Positions 31,128 through 41,124 of a DNA stretch of 64,000 nucleotides are shown here, in pieces. Positions within the stretch are counted from its first letter, which is position 1, and every line of letters starts with the position of its first letter. Under the pieces are notes generated by a model. It was not told where the DNA came from and did not search any database. It saw only the letters and a list, made by a program, of their open reading frames with translations. The DNA is from Achromobacter deleyi. GTDB lineage: Bacteria; Pseudomonadota; Gammaproteobacteria; Burkholderiales; Burkholderiaceae_B. Both the position numbers and the translations under genes were made by a program. Location: positions 3,472,001 through 3,536,000 of the forward strand of contig NZ_CP065997.1 in NCBI RefSeq assembly GCF_016127315.1. Reading direction: 5' to 3'.

Positions 31128-33794
31128 ATGGCTGATCAAGTCGCTTCCCTTGTCCTTCGGGTCGACAGCACGCAGGCGAAGGCCGCAGACACGGCTCTCG
31201 ACCAGCTGGCAGTCACCAGCCAGAAGACCGAGAAGGCCGTCGAGAATCTGGCCCAGACGGAAAAGCAGCTCGCCGTCAATACCAAGGAGGCCGGCACCGC
31301 GGCGCAGACCGCCACGGCGGCCAACAAGGCACTGGGCACATCGGCGGCTGGCGCCACCATGTCCACCGGCCAGCTGAACAACGCCATGCGCATGCTGCCA
31401 GCGCAGATCACCGACATCACGGTGGGCCTGAGCACCGGGCAATCGCCGTTCATGGTGCTCATGCAGCAGGGCGGCCAGCTGAAAGACATGTTCGGTGGCA
31501 TAGGGCCCGCAATCCGTGCCGTGGTGGGCTATGTGGCCGGCCTCCTCACGCCCATCACGCTGGTCACGGCTGGCGTGGTGGCGATGGCGTTCGCGTTCGA
31601 GAAGGGCGCGAACGAGGTGCGCGCGTTCCAGAACGCCATCACCATGACTGGCGGCGCGGCCGGGGTGACTGCCAACGAGCTGGGCGCCATGGCCAAGCGC
31701 ATCGGCGACGTGCGCGGCACCACCGCGGCGGCGGCTGAAGCGCTCACCAAGCTGGTGGACACTGGAAAGCTGGGTGCCGACTCGATCGAGGGCCTGGGCC
31801 GGGCGGCCATTTTGACCCAGGCGGCCACCGGGCGCAGCGTCGACGACATGGTCAAGGACTATGAGCGAATCGCCGACGCGCCGGCCGAGGCCATCGCCAA
31901 GCTGAACGAGCGTTACAACTTCCTGACGCTGGCAGTCTACGAGCAGATCGCGGCGCTGGAGAAGGAAGGGCGCCAGCAAGATGCCGCGCGCCTGGCGCTG
32001 ACGACGTACTCGCAGGCGATGGAGGAGCGATCCCAGCAGGTCGTCCAGAACGTCGGCTATATCGAAAAGGCATGGAACGGCGCGAAGAACGTCGCCAAAG
32101 AGGCCTGGGACGCGATGCTTGGCATCGGCCGCGACCTCACGCCGCAGGATCGCATCGGCCAGATCCAGAAGGAACTGGACCAGATCGGCTCGTCGTTCTT
32201 CCACCAGGACCGTGCCAATGCCCTGCGCGCTCAACTGACCGGGCTGCAGGAGCTGGTCAAGTGGCAGGGCGCGGCGGCCAAGGCCCAGGCTGATGAAGCG
32301 GGCGCAGTGCGGCGCGGCATCCAGGCGCAGCGCGACCTGGACAGCTACATGGACTCCCACAAGGGAACATCCTTGGATGCTGCGCTGAAGGCAGAGAATG
32401 CAGCATTCAAAAAGGCAACGGCCGAGTTTGAGCAGAACAGCGACGAGTATCAAAATGCGCTGAAGCTGCATGTCGACCGGATTGCGCAGATCCAGAAGCA
32501 GTTCGCGGGCCCGAAGGGTGGCGGCTCGGTGGCCGCCGGAGTGCGCGAGCTGGAGCAGGCGCGCCAGCAGGAGGCCGCGCTGCGCGCTCAGCTCGAAAGC
32601 GCGGTAAAGATCACCACGGCGCGCCAGGAGCTGGTCAAGTTCGAACAGCGCATCGCCGACCTGAAGGCTAAGGACCAGCTCACGGCGGACGAGAAAAGCG
32701 TCCTGTCCAATGAGACGGCAATCCGCCAGCAGCTTGAGCGCAACGCGGGCCTGGCGGATCAGGTCCGGATGCAGAAGGAGGCGGTGCACCTGAAGGCCCT
32801 GGAAGCGTCGGCCCAGGAGATGCTGGCGGCAGACCAGCAGCGCTACAACGACCAGTTGCAGGGCTTCACGGGTAGCCCACGGCTGCGCGAGCAGTTGCAG
32901 GCCCAGCAGCAGATATACCGCGAGTTTCAGCGCCAGGTGCGGCGCGCTGCCGAACAGGAGGCCGCCGGCGAACTGACGCCGCAAGGCTACGCCGATCGCG
33001 TGCGGGTGCTCAAGCAGAGCCTCGACGATCGCCTGGCCCTGCAGGCCGACTACTACAGCCAGCTGACCGCGCTGGAGGCTGACTGGCGCAACGGGGCAAT
33101 CGGCGGGTTGAATGACTACGCCTACGAGGCCTCGAACGTCGCCGCGGCCACACGCAGCGCCTTCACGGATGCATTCAAAGGCGCCGAGGATGCACTGGTG
33201 ACGTTCGTCACCACCGGCAAGCTGAATTTCTCTGACCTGGCCAACAGCATCATCGCGGACCTGGCGCGCATCGCGATTAGGCAGAGCATTACCGGCCCGC
33301 TCGCCTCTGCGCTGGGCAGCGCGCTGAGCGGCTGGATGGGTGGAGGCGGCGCGCCCACGGCGGGCCAGGTTGCCGGCGCCACCCAAGGCGTCAATGCGGG
33401 CCTGCCGCTGTCCTTGTCGAGCGGCGGCTACACCGGCGATGAGCCGCGCGACAAGGCCACCGGGATCGTGCACGGACAGGAATATGTCCTGAACGCGGAC
33501 ACCACGGCGCGGCTGGGCCGCGGCACGCTCGACGCGTTGAACGCCGGCGGGCCGTTGCCTATGTCGGATGCTGGCCAGGGCACTGTCACCCCAGTCACCG
33601 CTGGCACAGCCACGCAGGGCGGCGATGCGCCGAGGATTCAGTTCAACCTGATCAACCAAAGCGGCGAACAGATGGATGCGCAGCAGGGCGGCTCACGATG
33701 GGATGCGGGTCTGCAGATGTGGATCTGCGATGTCGTTTTGAAGCGCGCGCGCACTGACCCCAAGTACCGCCGCCAGTTACAGGAGCCGGCATAA
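31128..33794 (+). CDS. Tail tape measure protein
   Basis: An 888-residue protein that sets tail length and guides DNA entry. It has N-terminal coiled coils ([20 protein letters not shown]), a hydrophobic region about residues 130-165 ([20 protein letters not shown]), a long helical middle, and the C-terminal [20 protein letters not shown] followed by QEYVLN, a motif of lambda H-type tape measures. By the usual rule of about 0.15 nm per residue the tail would be near 130 nm. Confidence 0.93.
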   Translation: MADQVASLVLRVDSTQAKAADTALDQLAVTSQKTEKAVENLAQTEKQLAVNTKEAGTAAQTATAANKALGTSAAGATMSTGQLNNAMRMLPAQITDITVGLSTGQSPFMVLMQQGGQLKDMFGGIGPAIRAVVGYVAGLLTPITLVTAGVVAMAFAFEKGANEVRAFQNAITMTGGAAGVTANELGAMAKRIGDVRGTTAAAAEALTKLVDTGKLGADSIEGLGRAAILTQAATGRSVDDMVKDYERIADAPAEAIAKLNERYNFLTLAVYEQIAALEKEGRQQDAARLALTTYSQAMEERSQQVVQNVGYIEKAWNGAKNVAKEAWDAMLGIGRDLTPQDRIGQIQKELDQIGSSFFHQDRANALRAQLTGLQELVKWQGAAAKAQADEAGAVRRGIQAQRDLDSYMDSHKGTSLDAALKAENAAFKKATAEFEQNSDEYQNALKLHVDRIAQIQKQFAGPKGGGSVAAGVRELEQARQQEAALRAQLESAVKITTARQELVKFEQRIADLKAKDQLTADEKSVLSNETAIRQQLERNAGLADQVRMQKEAVHLKALEASAQEMLAADQQRYNDQLQGFTGSPRLREQLQAQQQIYREFQRQVRRAAEQEAAGELTPQGYADRVRVLKQSLDDRLALQADYYSQLTALEADWRNGAIGGLNDYAYEASNVAAATRSAFTDAFKGAEDALVTFVTTGKLNFSDLANSIIADLARIAIRQSITGPLASALGSALSGWMGGGGAPTAGQVAGATQGVNAGLPLSLSSGGYTGDEPRDKATGIVHGQEYVLNADTTARLGRGTLDALNAGGPLPMSDAGQGTVTPVTAGTATQGGDAPRIQFNLINQSGEQMDAQQGGSRWDAGLQMWICDVVLKRARTDPKYRRQLQEPA

Positions 33795-34139
33795 ATGACC
33801 ACGTTTCCACCCTATGCCCGAATCATTGACGCGGGCTATTCGAAGAAATCCGACTACGGCGTGCTGCGCACCGACATGGACGGCGGCATCGCCAAGCAGC
33901 GCCCGCGCTGGACTACGCCGATCGTCACCCGAACGGTGACGATCCTGGTGCACAGCGTGCAGGACCGCGACGCCTTCGACGCGTGGATGGCGAACGAGAT
34001 CCGCGGCGGTGCCGGCTGGTTCGACTGGACCGACGAGAGCGGCGTTCTCAAGCAGGCACGCATCGTCGGCGGGGATGTGTCCTGGACCACGCCTGGCTCC
34101 GTGTGGACGGGGCAGGCTCGCCTGGAAACGGTTGGCTGA
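33795..34139 (+). CDS. Minor tail protein (M-like)
   Basis: A 114-residue protein after the tape measure, with YARIIDAGYSKKSDYGVLRT, FDAWMANEIRGGAGWFDW and WTTPGSVWTGQARLE. Position and the GAGWFDW element fit distal tail proteins of the lambda M type. Confidence 0.7.
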   Translation: MTTFPPYARIIDAGYSKKSDYGVLRTDMDGGIAKQRPRWTTPIVTRTVTILVHSVQDRDAFDAWMANEIRGGAGWFDWTDESGVLKQARIVGGDVSWTTPGSVWTGQARLETVG

Positions 34140-34140
34140 C

Positions 34141-34617
34141 ATGACCAGATCACTTTCGAGTGCCGCGGCGCGCAACGTTCTGGCCACGTCTGCCGACGAG
34201 CCACTGCTGGCCGCTATCGAGATCACTCACCCTGGGCTGGAAGTGCCTGCGCGGTTTGTCAACGACACGCTGGACATTCTCATCGAAGGCAACACGTTCT
34301 TCGCGTGCCGCTTCGATTTGACGCTTCCCGATGACCAGGATGAGCAGGTGCCGCAGGCCCGTCTCGAAGTCGACAATATCGGGCGAGACCTGACCCAGTG
34401 GCTCGAACAAAGCCAAGGCGGAGCCGGCGCGAAGTGCCGAATCATCATGGTGCTGCGATCGGCGCCCAGCAATATCGAGTTCGATATGACGCTCGACCTT
34501 ACAGGCCTTGAAATCACCAATTTTCGCGTGACGGGTGACCTGGGCTTCAAAAACACGCTCATGCAATCCGCCGTGACGGTTCGCTTTGATCCGTCCACTA
34601 CCCCAGGGGTTTTCTGA
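34141..34617 (+). CDS. DUF1833 family distal tail protein (L-like)
   Basis: A 158-residue protein: EPLLAAIEITHPGLEVPARF, VNDTLDI, LPDDQDEQVPQARLEVDN and GLEITNFRVTGDLG are features of DUF1833, which occupies the place of lambda L in many siphophages. Confidence 0.85.
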   Translation: MTRSLSSAAARNVLATSADEPLLAAIEITHPGLEVPARFVNDTLDILIEGNTFFACRFDLTLPDDQDEQVPQARLEVDNIGRDLTQWLEQSQGGAGAKCRIIMVLRSAPSNIEFDMTLDLTGLEITNFRVTGDLGFKNTLMQSAVTVRFDPSTTPGVF

Positions 34618-34618
34618 A

Positions 34619-35005
34619 ATGCACTGGTCGGACAAATACGTGAATCAGCCGTATGTTCCTGAGACGGGCGATTGCGCGGCGTTCGCCGAGCGGGTGGCGC
34701 GCGAGCACCTGGGTATCGCCGTTGGGCTGCCGGACGGTCATGCGACGGCGTTGCGTGCGCAGGCCGCCCAGATCCGTGCTCATCGTGGTGAGTTCGCTGA
34801 AGAGGCGCCCGAACCTGTAGAGGGCCACCCCGTGCTGCTGCGCTCGCGCGGCGATCTGTTCCACATCGGCGTTATGTGCCGCCTGGCCAACGAATGGTGG
34901 GTGCTGCACGCAGACAAGGGCTTTGGCGCCGTAGTTCGCCAACCGCTCCGGCGCATGCTGATGGTCGACTACAAGCTGGAAGGGTTCTACCAATGGAAGG
35001 CATGA
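34619..35005 (+). CDS. NlpC/P60-like tail tip peptidase (K-like)
   Basis: A 128-residue protein with the catalytic Cys in ETGDCAAFAERVAREHLG (about residue 17) and a likely catalytic His in WWVLHADKGFG; RGDLFHIGVM lies between. Such tail-tip peptidases cut host peptidoglycan during DNA entry. It lacks the N-terminal Mov34/MPN part of lambda K. It begins one base after the previous stop. Confidence 0.82.
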   Translation: MHWSDKYVNQPYVPETGDCAAFAERVAREHLGIAVGLPDGHATALRAQAAQIRAHRGEFAEEAPEPVEGHPVLLRSRGDLFHIGVMCRLANEWWVLHADKGFGAVVRQPLRRMLMVDYKLEGFYQWKA

Positions 35006-38000
35006 AGAAGCAATTGCCGGGGCCGGTGGCCACGCCCTCCATAGTGGTCTATCCGAAGCCGCTGGGCGGCGATCGCACCGAGCATTTCGAATGCTTCGCG
35101 CCCGGCGAGACGCTGGGCGCCTACGTTCGACGCGTTGGCATTGCGGTGCCTTCGCGCGTGCTACGCGTCGAGCATAACGGCCGCGAGGTGCCGCTTGCAC
35201 TCTGGCAGCGGCTTATCCCGCGCCATGGTGACCTAGTGGTCATAGCTGCGCGCGGGCTCGGTGGAGGCGGTGGAGGGAAGGTGCTGCGCACCGTAGCGAT
35301 GTTGGCGGTGGTGGCAGCGGGCATGGCTTGGGGCGGAGCGCTCGGCGCCGCAATTGGGCTGACAGGAAAAGTCGCCCTTGGCGTCGGGACTGGGCTGATC
35401 ATGATCGGCGGCAGCATGCTGGTCAACGCACTGCTCCCCATGCCCACGCCCACCGCGGCGAAGCTTGGAACCGGCCAGAAGTACGAGAGCAGCCCTACCT
35501 ACTCGATCCAGGGCGGGCGCAACCGTCCCCGACCCTGGGAGCCCATGATTCTGGTTTTCGGCCGGCACAAGGTCGTTCCTGATCAAGGCGCGGCGCCGTA
35601 CACGCAATTCCAGGGCAGCGAGCAATACCTGAACCAGGTCTTTCATTTCGGCCTGCAGGGAGACTCCCTGCTGCTGTCGGATCTGAAGATCGGCAACACG
35701 CCGATCACCGATTACCGGGATGTCCAGACGCAGATGCAAGGGACTGGCGGCAAGCTGGACATGTTCCCCGGCAACGTTGACACGTTGCAGGGCTTCACGC
35801 TCACGAAGGCGGACGGGTACCAGTTCCGTACGACGCCGACGAACGCAATCTCGATATCGGTGGAGTTTGCCTCCAGGCTATTTCGGGTCAGGGATGACGG
35901 CTCTATGGCGAGCCGTTCGGTGAATGTGCGAGTGCAGTACCGGCTGGTGGGGACGTCGACGTGGACGGATCTAGGCGGCATCGATGCGTCATACGCTACG
36001 CACTATTGGTCCGGCCGACCGCTGAACAGCGAGCAATCGCAAATCAGGATGGGCAGCACCGACCCGGGCCAGCACTTCGACGGCGAGATATTCAGCTATG
36101 TCGACGACGAAGGCGGGGCGCGTGCAGGCGTCTGGCGTTGGGTGCCTCATCCATATGCTTTGGGGCAGCCTTGGCAGGGCATGGCGCCTGACCCGCTGAT
36201 CGCTGCCGGCTCGCCTGGCTTCCTGATATCGGGTGCGCGTCAAGAGCCGTCTCGACTCACGGTTTCGTGGAATGTCCCCCGCGGCCAGTATGAACTCGCC
36301 ATCCTCAAGGACACCGACGATGTAAACGATTCTCGGGAGTCCAACGAGACGGCGGTGAACCAGATCTTGGTTTTTCAGCAGGACGATGCCGACTATTCCG
36401 GGCAGTGCCGTCTGGCCATGCGCATCAAGGCGTCGGGTCAGATCAATGGCGCCGTCGACGAGTTCAACGCCGTTGCGAGCGCTCAGTGTCCGGTGTGGGA
36501 CGGGGCGCAGTGGATCATGCAGGAGACGAGCAATCCCGCATGGTGGTTCCGTTGGTTTGCGAAGGGGAAAGCCCGGCCGGATGGCAGCCGTGTGTACGGC
36601 GGGGGCATGGCGGACGCCCAGATCGACCTGGAAGGCGTCAAGGCTTGGGCTGCCTGGTGCGAAGAGAAGAAGCTGACCTTCAATTTCGTGCTCGACTCGA
36701 AAATGGATACGGCGAGCGTGCTGCGCATCATTGCGCGCGCCGGGCGCGCCACGCCGACGTTCCAGACGGGGCGCCTGGGCGTGATCTGGGATGCGGCGAA
36801 CCTGCCAGAGACGGCCGTTTTTGGCCCGTTCAACGTCAAGGCAGGTTCGTTTCGCATCGCTTATGTCAATGAGGGAATGGTCGACGAGATCGTGGCCAGT
36901 TTCGTCAACGCGGCGAACGGCTGGGTGCTCGACGAGGTCCGCGCGAAGGTGCCTGGGGCCATTGCCGCCAACAATCCGCTGCAGCTGGATCTGGACGGGG
37001 TGACGAACCTTGATCAGGCAGGCCGTGAGGCCAACCTGCTCGCCGCTTCGCAGGTGTGGAAGCGGCGCCGCGTGACCTGGGAAACTGACATCGAGGGGCT
37101 GATGTGCACGCGTGGCGACGTCGTGCGGTTCTCGCACGACTTGACGGAATGGGGGCATTCAGGCCGGCTAATGCCTGGCAGCGCCGGCCTTGTTATGAGG
37201 CTGCAGAATAAAGTTCCGAGCGCCGGCACGGGGACTGCTTTGCTGCGCGATCCAGACGGCAATCTGAAAGTGGTCTCTGTGGTGTCTGCCGTGGGTGAGG
37301 TGGATGAACTGGAGATTGTGACCGACCTGGATGGATTTCCGATGCCCGGCGATCCGGGTTACGACGATGTCGTCGCGATGGACTGGGCCTACCAGTTCGA
37401 CCCTCTGCAGACTCCAGGAAGACGTTTCAAGATCACGAGCGTGGCGCCGGCGGGCGAGGGGTTGCGCTTTGAGGCGATGGACGACGATCCGGGCTACTAC
37501 GACAGCGAGAGTGATCCCTATCAGTACACGCCGCCTCGCGATGGTGCGCAGCTGGCCGGGGTGGTTCTGTCGTTGACCTGGTTCGAGCAGATCGTCAGCG
37601 TGGCGGCAGATCAGTCGCGGGTGACCTTCAACTGGGTGTTGACGCGCGACATGGATTCGCAGGTCATCATCACCGTGAACGGTCAGCAACGCCTCGTCGA
37701 CATGGTTCCAGGCCGCTCTGCGGATATCGTCGCCGCGACCGGGGACACCGTGGCCGTCACAGTGACGCCTCGCAGTTCTGTCGGTAGCGGCGTCCCTAAG
37801 ACTGCGGCAATGGTGGTTCAGGGCCTTAATGCTCCTTTGCCGGCCGTTGCGGGGCTACAGAGCGTCTTCCGGGACGGTCTTACCGTGCTGGTTTGGGGCC
37901 GCGTCGTCGACGTTAGGCAGCCTTCTTACGAGATCCGCCTGGGCCCGAGTTGGGCCGACGGCGCCATAGTTGGCACGACCGATGGGCTGGAGGCTCTGGC

Positions 38001-38850
38001 GATCGGGAACGGCCTGTACTGGGTGGCTGCGCGCTATCGCATGTCGAACGGAAGCGTCATCTATGGGCAGCCGGCCAGCTTGCTGATCGCCGGCGCGACC
38101 CTTGAGCGCAATGTCTTGGTGACGAAGGTTGAGCAGGCCGGCTGGACCGGAATTTGCGCGGGCGGCGCAGTGGTCTACGACGGCAAGCTGACCCTGGCGC
38201 CCACCGGCGACTTGCTGGCTGCGGCCGACGTGCTCGCCTTGCCTGATGTTCTATGGGTTGGCGGGGCGGCTTCAGATGGTGAGTACACGACCGCCGTCGG
38301 GAACCTCGTCGATATTGGCTACGTCACGCCGGTACGCCTCGACATCCTGGTTGATTTCCATGCGCGCAAGCTGGACGACGACATCCTGTCGGTTCCAGAC
38401 ATCTTCGCCGTGGCTGACGTCCTGGGCGGTTCGAACCGGCAATTCGTCTCGGTGGTCCCCCAGATCCGTTCGGCCCAGGTCGCAGGGGTTTGGGATGACT
38501 GGCGTGACTACGTGCCAGGCCTCATCAACGCTCGTTACTTTCAGGTGCGTCTGAAGCTGTCGACCCAGGACCCGAACATCGTCCCGTTCGTTGAGCGGTT
38601 CGAATGGACCATCGACGTGCCGGATCTGATCCAGCGTGGCGAAGGCGTGTCGGTTCCGACCGGTGGCCTGGTCGTGGCATACGCCAAGGACTTCCATGCG
38701 AAGCCTAACGTGCAAATCACGATCGCTGGCGGCCAAGAGGGCGACACGATCAAGCTCACCGCAGAGACGGCGGGCGGCTTCTTTCTTTCCATCATCAACA
38801 ATGGCGCCCCGGTTGCCCGGCAGGTCAACTGGATCGCACAGGGGTACTAA
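35002..38850 (+). CDS. Tail tip attachment / host specificity protein (J-like with I-like N-terminus)
   Basis: A 1282-residue protein. The first 80 residues (YPKPLGGDRTEHFECFAPGE) resemble a ubiquitin-like tail assembly domain; then come membrane-active helices (VAAGMAWGGALGAAIGLTGK), and from about 165 the J-type core (NRPRPWEPMILVFGRHKVVP). The C-terminal third contains fibronectin-like repeats (LQSVFRDGLTVLVWGRV) and would contact the receptor. This fusion of I-like and J-like parts is frequent in Bordetella and Burkholderia siphophages. The start at 35002 overlaps the previous stop; 34993 is possible. Confidence 0.85.
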   Translation: MKKQLPGPVATPSIVVYPKPLGGDRTEHFECFAPGETLGAYVRRVGIAVPSRVLRVEHNGREVPLALWQRLIPRHGDLVVIAARGLGGGGGGKVLRTVAMLAVVAAGMAWGGALGAAIGLTGKVALGVGTGLIMIGGSMLVNALLPMPTPTAAKLGTGQKYESSPTYSIQGGRNRPRPWEPMILVFGRHKVVPDQGAAPYTQFQGSEQYLNQVFHFGLQGDSLLLSDLKIGNTPITDYRDVQTQMQGTGGKLDMFPGNVDTLQGFTLTKADGYQFRTTPTNAISISVEFASRLFRVRDDGSMASRSVNVRVQYRLVGTSTWTDLGGIDASYATHYWSGRPLNSEQSQIRMGSTDPGQHFDGEIFSYVDDEGGARAGVWRWVPHPYALGQPWQGMAPDPLIAAGSPGFLISGARQEPSRLTVSWNVPRGQYELAILKDTDDVNDSRESNETAVNQILVFQQDDADYSGQCRLAMRIKASGQINGAVDEFNAVASAQCPVWDGAQWIMQETSNPAWWFRWFAKGKARPDGSRVYGGGMADAQIDLEGVKAWAAWCEEKKLTFNFVLDSKMDTASVLRIIARAGRATPTFQTGRLGVIWDAANLPETAVFGPFNVKAGSFRIAYVNEGMVDEIVASFVNAANGWVLDEVRAKVPGAIAANNPLQLDLDGVTNLDQAGREANLLAASQVWKRRRVTWETDIEGLMCTRGDVVRFSHDLTEWGHSGRLMPGSAGLVMRLQNKVPSAGTGTALLRDPDGNLKVVSVVSAVGEVDELEIVTDLDGFPMPGDPGYDDVVAMDWAYQFDPLQTPGRRFKITSVAPAGEGLRFEAMDDDPGYYDSESDPYQYTPPRDGAQLAGVVLSLTWFEQIVSVAADQSRVTFNWVLTRDMDSQVIITVNGQQRLVDMVPGRSADIVAATGDTVAVTVTPRSSVGSGVPKTAAMVVQGLNAPLPAVAGLQSVFRDGLTVLVWGRVVDVRQPSYEIRLGPSWADGAIVGTTDGLEALAIGNGLYWVAARYRMSNGSVIYGQPASLLIAGATLERNVLVTKVEQAGWTGICAGGAVVYDGKLTLAPTGDLLAAADVLALPDVLWVGGAASDGEYTTAVGNLVDIGYVTPVRLDILVDFHARKLDDDILSVPDIFAVADVLGGSNRQFVSVVPQIRSAQVAGVWDDWRDYVPGLINARYFQVRLKLSTQDPNIVPFVERFEWTIDVPDLIQRGEGVSVPTGGLVVAYAKDFHAKPNVQITIAGGQEGDTIKLTAETAGGFFLSIINNGAPVARQVNWIAQGY

Positions 38851-39594
38851 ATGTCACAAGCTTCTATCGTCATCCCGTCCACCCCGCCGCTGCCTGGCTC
38901 TACCTTGGTGCCACTGCTCAACGACGCGCTGGCAGCACTGGGGACGAACTTCTCGGGCACCACGGACCCGGCGGCGAACGCTCAGCCGTACATGACTTGG
39001 GCGGATCTGAGCACGGGATTCGTCAAGCGCCGAAATGCGGCAGGGACCGCCTGGGTTGTCATCGGGCGCATTCTGCGGCAGCGGGTGGACGCGATTACCT
39101 TGGGCGATCTGCCAACGGCCGACGTCGGGCCCGTCTACGTCGCTGGCTACGGCATGCGCGAGTGGAACGCTGGCCTGGGTGCCTACGCAGCCGCGCCCGA
39201 GTTTCGGACGCTGGACAACTCGCTCGGCTTTGCAATCGCCTATCCGAACGGCGGTAGCTCGGCCAGCCCGGCGAACATCGCGGTGAACAGCCGTTACGTC
39301 GTGCCCAACCCGTTCCCGGGGTTCCGCGTTCACTGCGAGCTCGAATTGCGACTGGGCGGAATCTGGGGTAGCCCTGGCGGCAATGTGGCTGTGGCTGGCA
39401 CGGGTGGCGGCACCGAGTATTTCGGCTGCATCGCATCGCAGTACAACGACGCCGACCTGGTGGTGCAAACCGCAAACAACTTCCTTATCTCGAACAATCC
39501 GGGCGGCTCGTGTCACCCGTTCCCCGCGCCGGGCGTCGTGACGTCCGCGCCGGCGCGGATCAAATGCTGGAAGGTGAAAGGAGCACTCGCATGA
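38851..39594 (+). CDS. Tail fibre / tip-associated protein
   Basis: A 247-residue protein (MSQASIVIPSTPPLPGSTLV). It begins with a conserved-looking attachment segment (LVPLLNDALAALGTNFSGTT) and continues into a Gly/Asn-rich beta structure with two late cysteines. Its position after the tip protein suggests a receptor-binding or side fibre role. Confidence 0.65.
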   Translation: MSQASIVIPSTPPLPGSTLVPLLNDALAALGTNFSGTTDPAANAQPYMTWADLSTGFVKRRNAAGTAWVVIGRILRQRVDAITLGDLPTADVGPVYVAGYGMREWNAGLGAYAAAPEFRTLDNSLGFAIAYPNGGSSASPANIAVNSRYVVPNPFPGFRVHCELELRLGGIWGSPGGNVAVAGTGGGTEYFGCIASQYNDADLVVQTANNFLISNNPGGSCHPFPAPGVVTSAPARIKCWKVKGALA

Positions 39595-39989
39595 GCGAAA
39601 AAGCAAACCTCAAGGTCTTTGCCCAAGTGGGAGGCTATATGCAGCATATCGGCGCCGAAGGGCCCGATGGCTGGATCGAGATGCAAGGCGAGCGGCCGGC
39701 GCCGGACTATGCGGCGCAGGCCGGAGGAACGTGGGGGCATAAGCCCATCGTGCCGCGAGCGGTGACTCGGCGCCAGGGGCGTCTTGCCCTGCTGGAGACC
39801 GGCCGTCTCGATGCGGTCGAGGACGCGATTGAAGCCATCGCGGATAGCACCGAGCGGCGCGCCGCACAGATCGAGTATGAGGCGGAGACTTGGGAGCGCG
39901 GTAACGAGTTCCTGGCGTTGCTGTGGCAGCGTCTTGGGGGCACCGAGGCGCAGCTCGATGACCTGTTCATCCTCGCCTCTGCGAAGTAG
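39591..39989 (+). CDS. Fibre-associated / assembly protein
   Basis: A 132-residue protein. The N-terminal 45 residues are beta-rich (MQHIGAEGPDGWIEMQGERP); the rest is a helix (LLETGRLDAVEDAIEAIADS, WERGNEFLALLWQRLG). This two-part form resembles fibre assembly or fibre-tip accessory proteins. It is coupled to the fibre gene by overlap. Confidence 0.55.
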   Translation: MSEKANLKVFAQVGGYMQHIGAEGPDGWIEMQGERPAPDYAAQAGGTWGHKPIVPRAVTRRQGRLALLETGRLDAVEDAIEAIADSTERRAAQIEYEAETWERGNEFLALLWQRLGGTEAQLDDLFILASAK

Positions 39990-40030
39990 CGAGCGTCGGC
40001 ACCGTTGCTCGCTTCGGCGGGCTTTTTTTC
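39988..40030 (+). terminator. Terminator after the tail genes
   Basis: GCGAGC and GCTCGC can pair across about 12 bases, followed by GGCGGGC and seven T. The T run and location between tail and lysis genes support it; the stem-to-T spacing is not ideal. Confidence 0.5.
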
Positions 40031-40047
40031 GTCTATAGGTGACGCGA

Positions 40048-40356
40048 TTGAATATCCAAGACTTCGACGCCCTCGCGGCAAAGTTCGCCGGTGTACTGGG
40101 GGCCGCCGTATCCATGCGCTATTTGCAGGGGTCCTGGCCGGCACGCTTGAGCATGGCCGCCAGCGGATCGCTCGTGGCCTATTACGGCTCGCCCTACCTA
40201 TCGCTGCTGCTGGGCATTCCGGAAGGCCTAGCCGGCTTCCTGACCGGCATGTTCGGTATGGCTATTGTGTCGCGCGCTTGGGAGGCCGTGCAGGCGGCGC
40301 CCATCGGCGCCCTGTGGCAGGCAGTGATTGACCGCGTGCGCGGCAAAGGGGCGTGA
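40048..40356 (+). CDS. Holin-like membrane protein
   Basis: About 102 residues with hydrophobic segments at about 30-70 (LSMAASGSLVAYYGSPYLSL, EGLAGFLTGMFGMAIV) and a charged C-terminus (IDRVRGKGA). Location at the head of the lysis genes indicates a holin. The start is uncertain: TTG at 40048 has AGGTGA in front, GTG at 40039 does not. Confidence 0.65.
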   Translation: MNIQDFDALAAKFAGVLGAAVSMRYLQGSWPARLSMAASGSLVAYYGSPYLSLLLGIPEGLAGFLTGMFGMAIVSRAWEAVQAAPIGALWQAVIDRVRGKGA

Positions 40357-40357
40357 T

Positions 40358-40636
40358 ATGGACAGCACCATCTACTTGACCTTGTGGGCCGTGCTGGCGT
40401 TCGTCAGCTGGCTCATCGTCGCCGGCGGCGCCGTGCTGGCTGTCTTCTCGCGCGCCATCAAGGACACCACTTTCGAGCGGATCGGCCTGGCCGCTGTCAG
40501 CTTGACCGCCACCGGCGCGGCGTGCCGGATCTTCATTGCGGGCTGGGCCAGTGCCGGTGATGCCGCGCTTGCCGCGTCCGCTGCCTTTTACGTCGCCGCG
40601 GTGACGGCAAAGCACATCAGGAAACCGACACTATGA
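40358..40636 (+). CDS. Second holin / antiholin candidate
   Basis: 92 residues with three membrane segments: IYLTLWAVLAFVSWLIVAGG, IGLAAVSLTATGAACRIF and AALAASAAFYVAAVTA. Two small membrane proteins before the lysozyme is a common holin-antiholin layout; which is which cannot be told from sequence. Confidence 0.65.
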   Translation: MDSTIYLTLWAVLAFVSWLIVAGGAVLAVFSRAIKDTTFERIGLAAVSLTATGAACRIFIAGWASAGDAALAASAAFYVAAVTAKHIRKPTL

Positions 40637-41124
40637 CCATCAATACCATCGTTTCTGGCGCCATCAGCCCGGCACTGGCGCTGCTGCCGGCGCGCATGGA
40701 CACGCCGGCGGCGCGCGTGATGCTGCTGGCCATCGGCCTGCAGGAAAGCCGCTTCGTGCACCGGCGCCAGATCGGCGGCCCGGCGCGCGGCTTCTGGCAG
40801 TTCGAAAAGGGCACGCGCGCCAGCCGCGGCGGCGTGTGGGGCGTGTTCCTGCACGCGGCGAGCAAGGACCAGCTGGCGGTGCTGTGCAAGGCCCGCAGCG
40901 TGGCCTGCGACCCGGACGCGATCTATTCCGCGCTCGAGTATGACGACGTGCTGGCCGCAGGCGTCGCGCGGCTGCTGCTGTGGACCGATCCGAAGGCGCT
41001 GCCGGCCGTGGGCGACGTCGGCGGCGGCTGGGAGCTGTACCTGCGCACCTGGCGGCCCGGCAAGCCGCATCCGCAGACCTGGCCGGATCTATACCGCCAG
41101 GCCGCCGCGCAGGTGCAGCCGTGA
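40633..41124 (+). CDS. Endolysin (lytic transglycosylase-like)
   Basis: A 163-residue protein without a cleavable signal peptide. MLLAIGLQESRFVHR (about 31-45) carries the catalytic-type Glu, followed by GGPARGFWQFEKGTRAS, as in phage transglycosylase-like lysozymes of Burkholderiales. It depends on the holins for release. Overlaps of 4 bases exist on both sides. Confidence 0.82.
   Translation: MTINTIVSGAISPALALLPARMDTPAARVMLLAIGLQESRFVHRRQIGGPARGFWQFEKGTRASRGGVWGVFLHAASKDQLAVLCKARSVACDPDAIYSALEYDDVLAAGVARLLLWTDPKALPAVGDVGGGWELYLRTWRPGKPHPQTWPDLYRQAAAQVQP

Noticed and set aside
30756..33659. A 967-codon open frame on the minus strand opposite the tape measure gene
   Set aside because: Its composition is that of a reverse-frame shadow in GC-rich DNA, it has no family features, and the plus strand has a clear tape measure protein.
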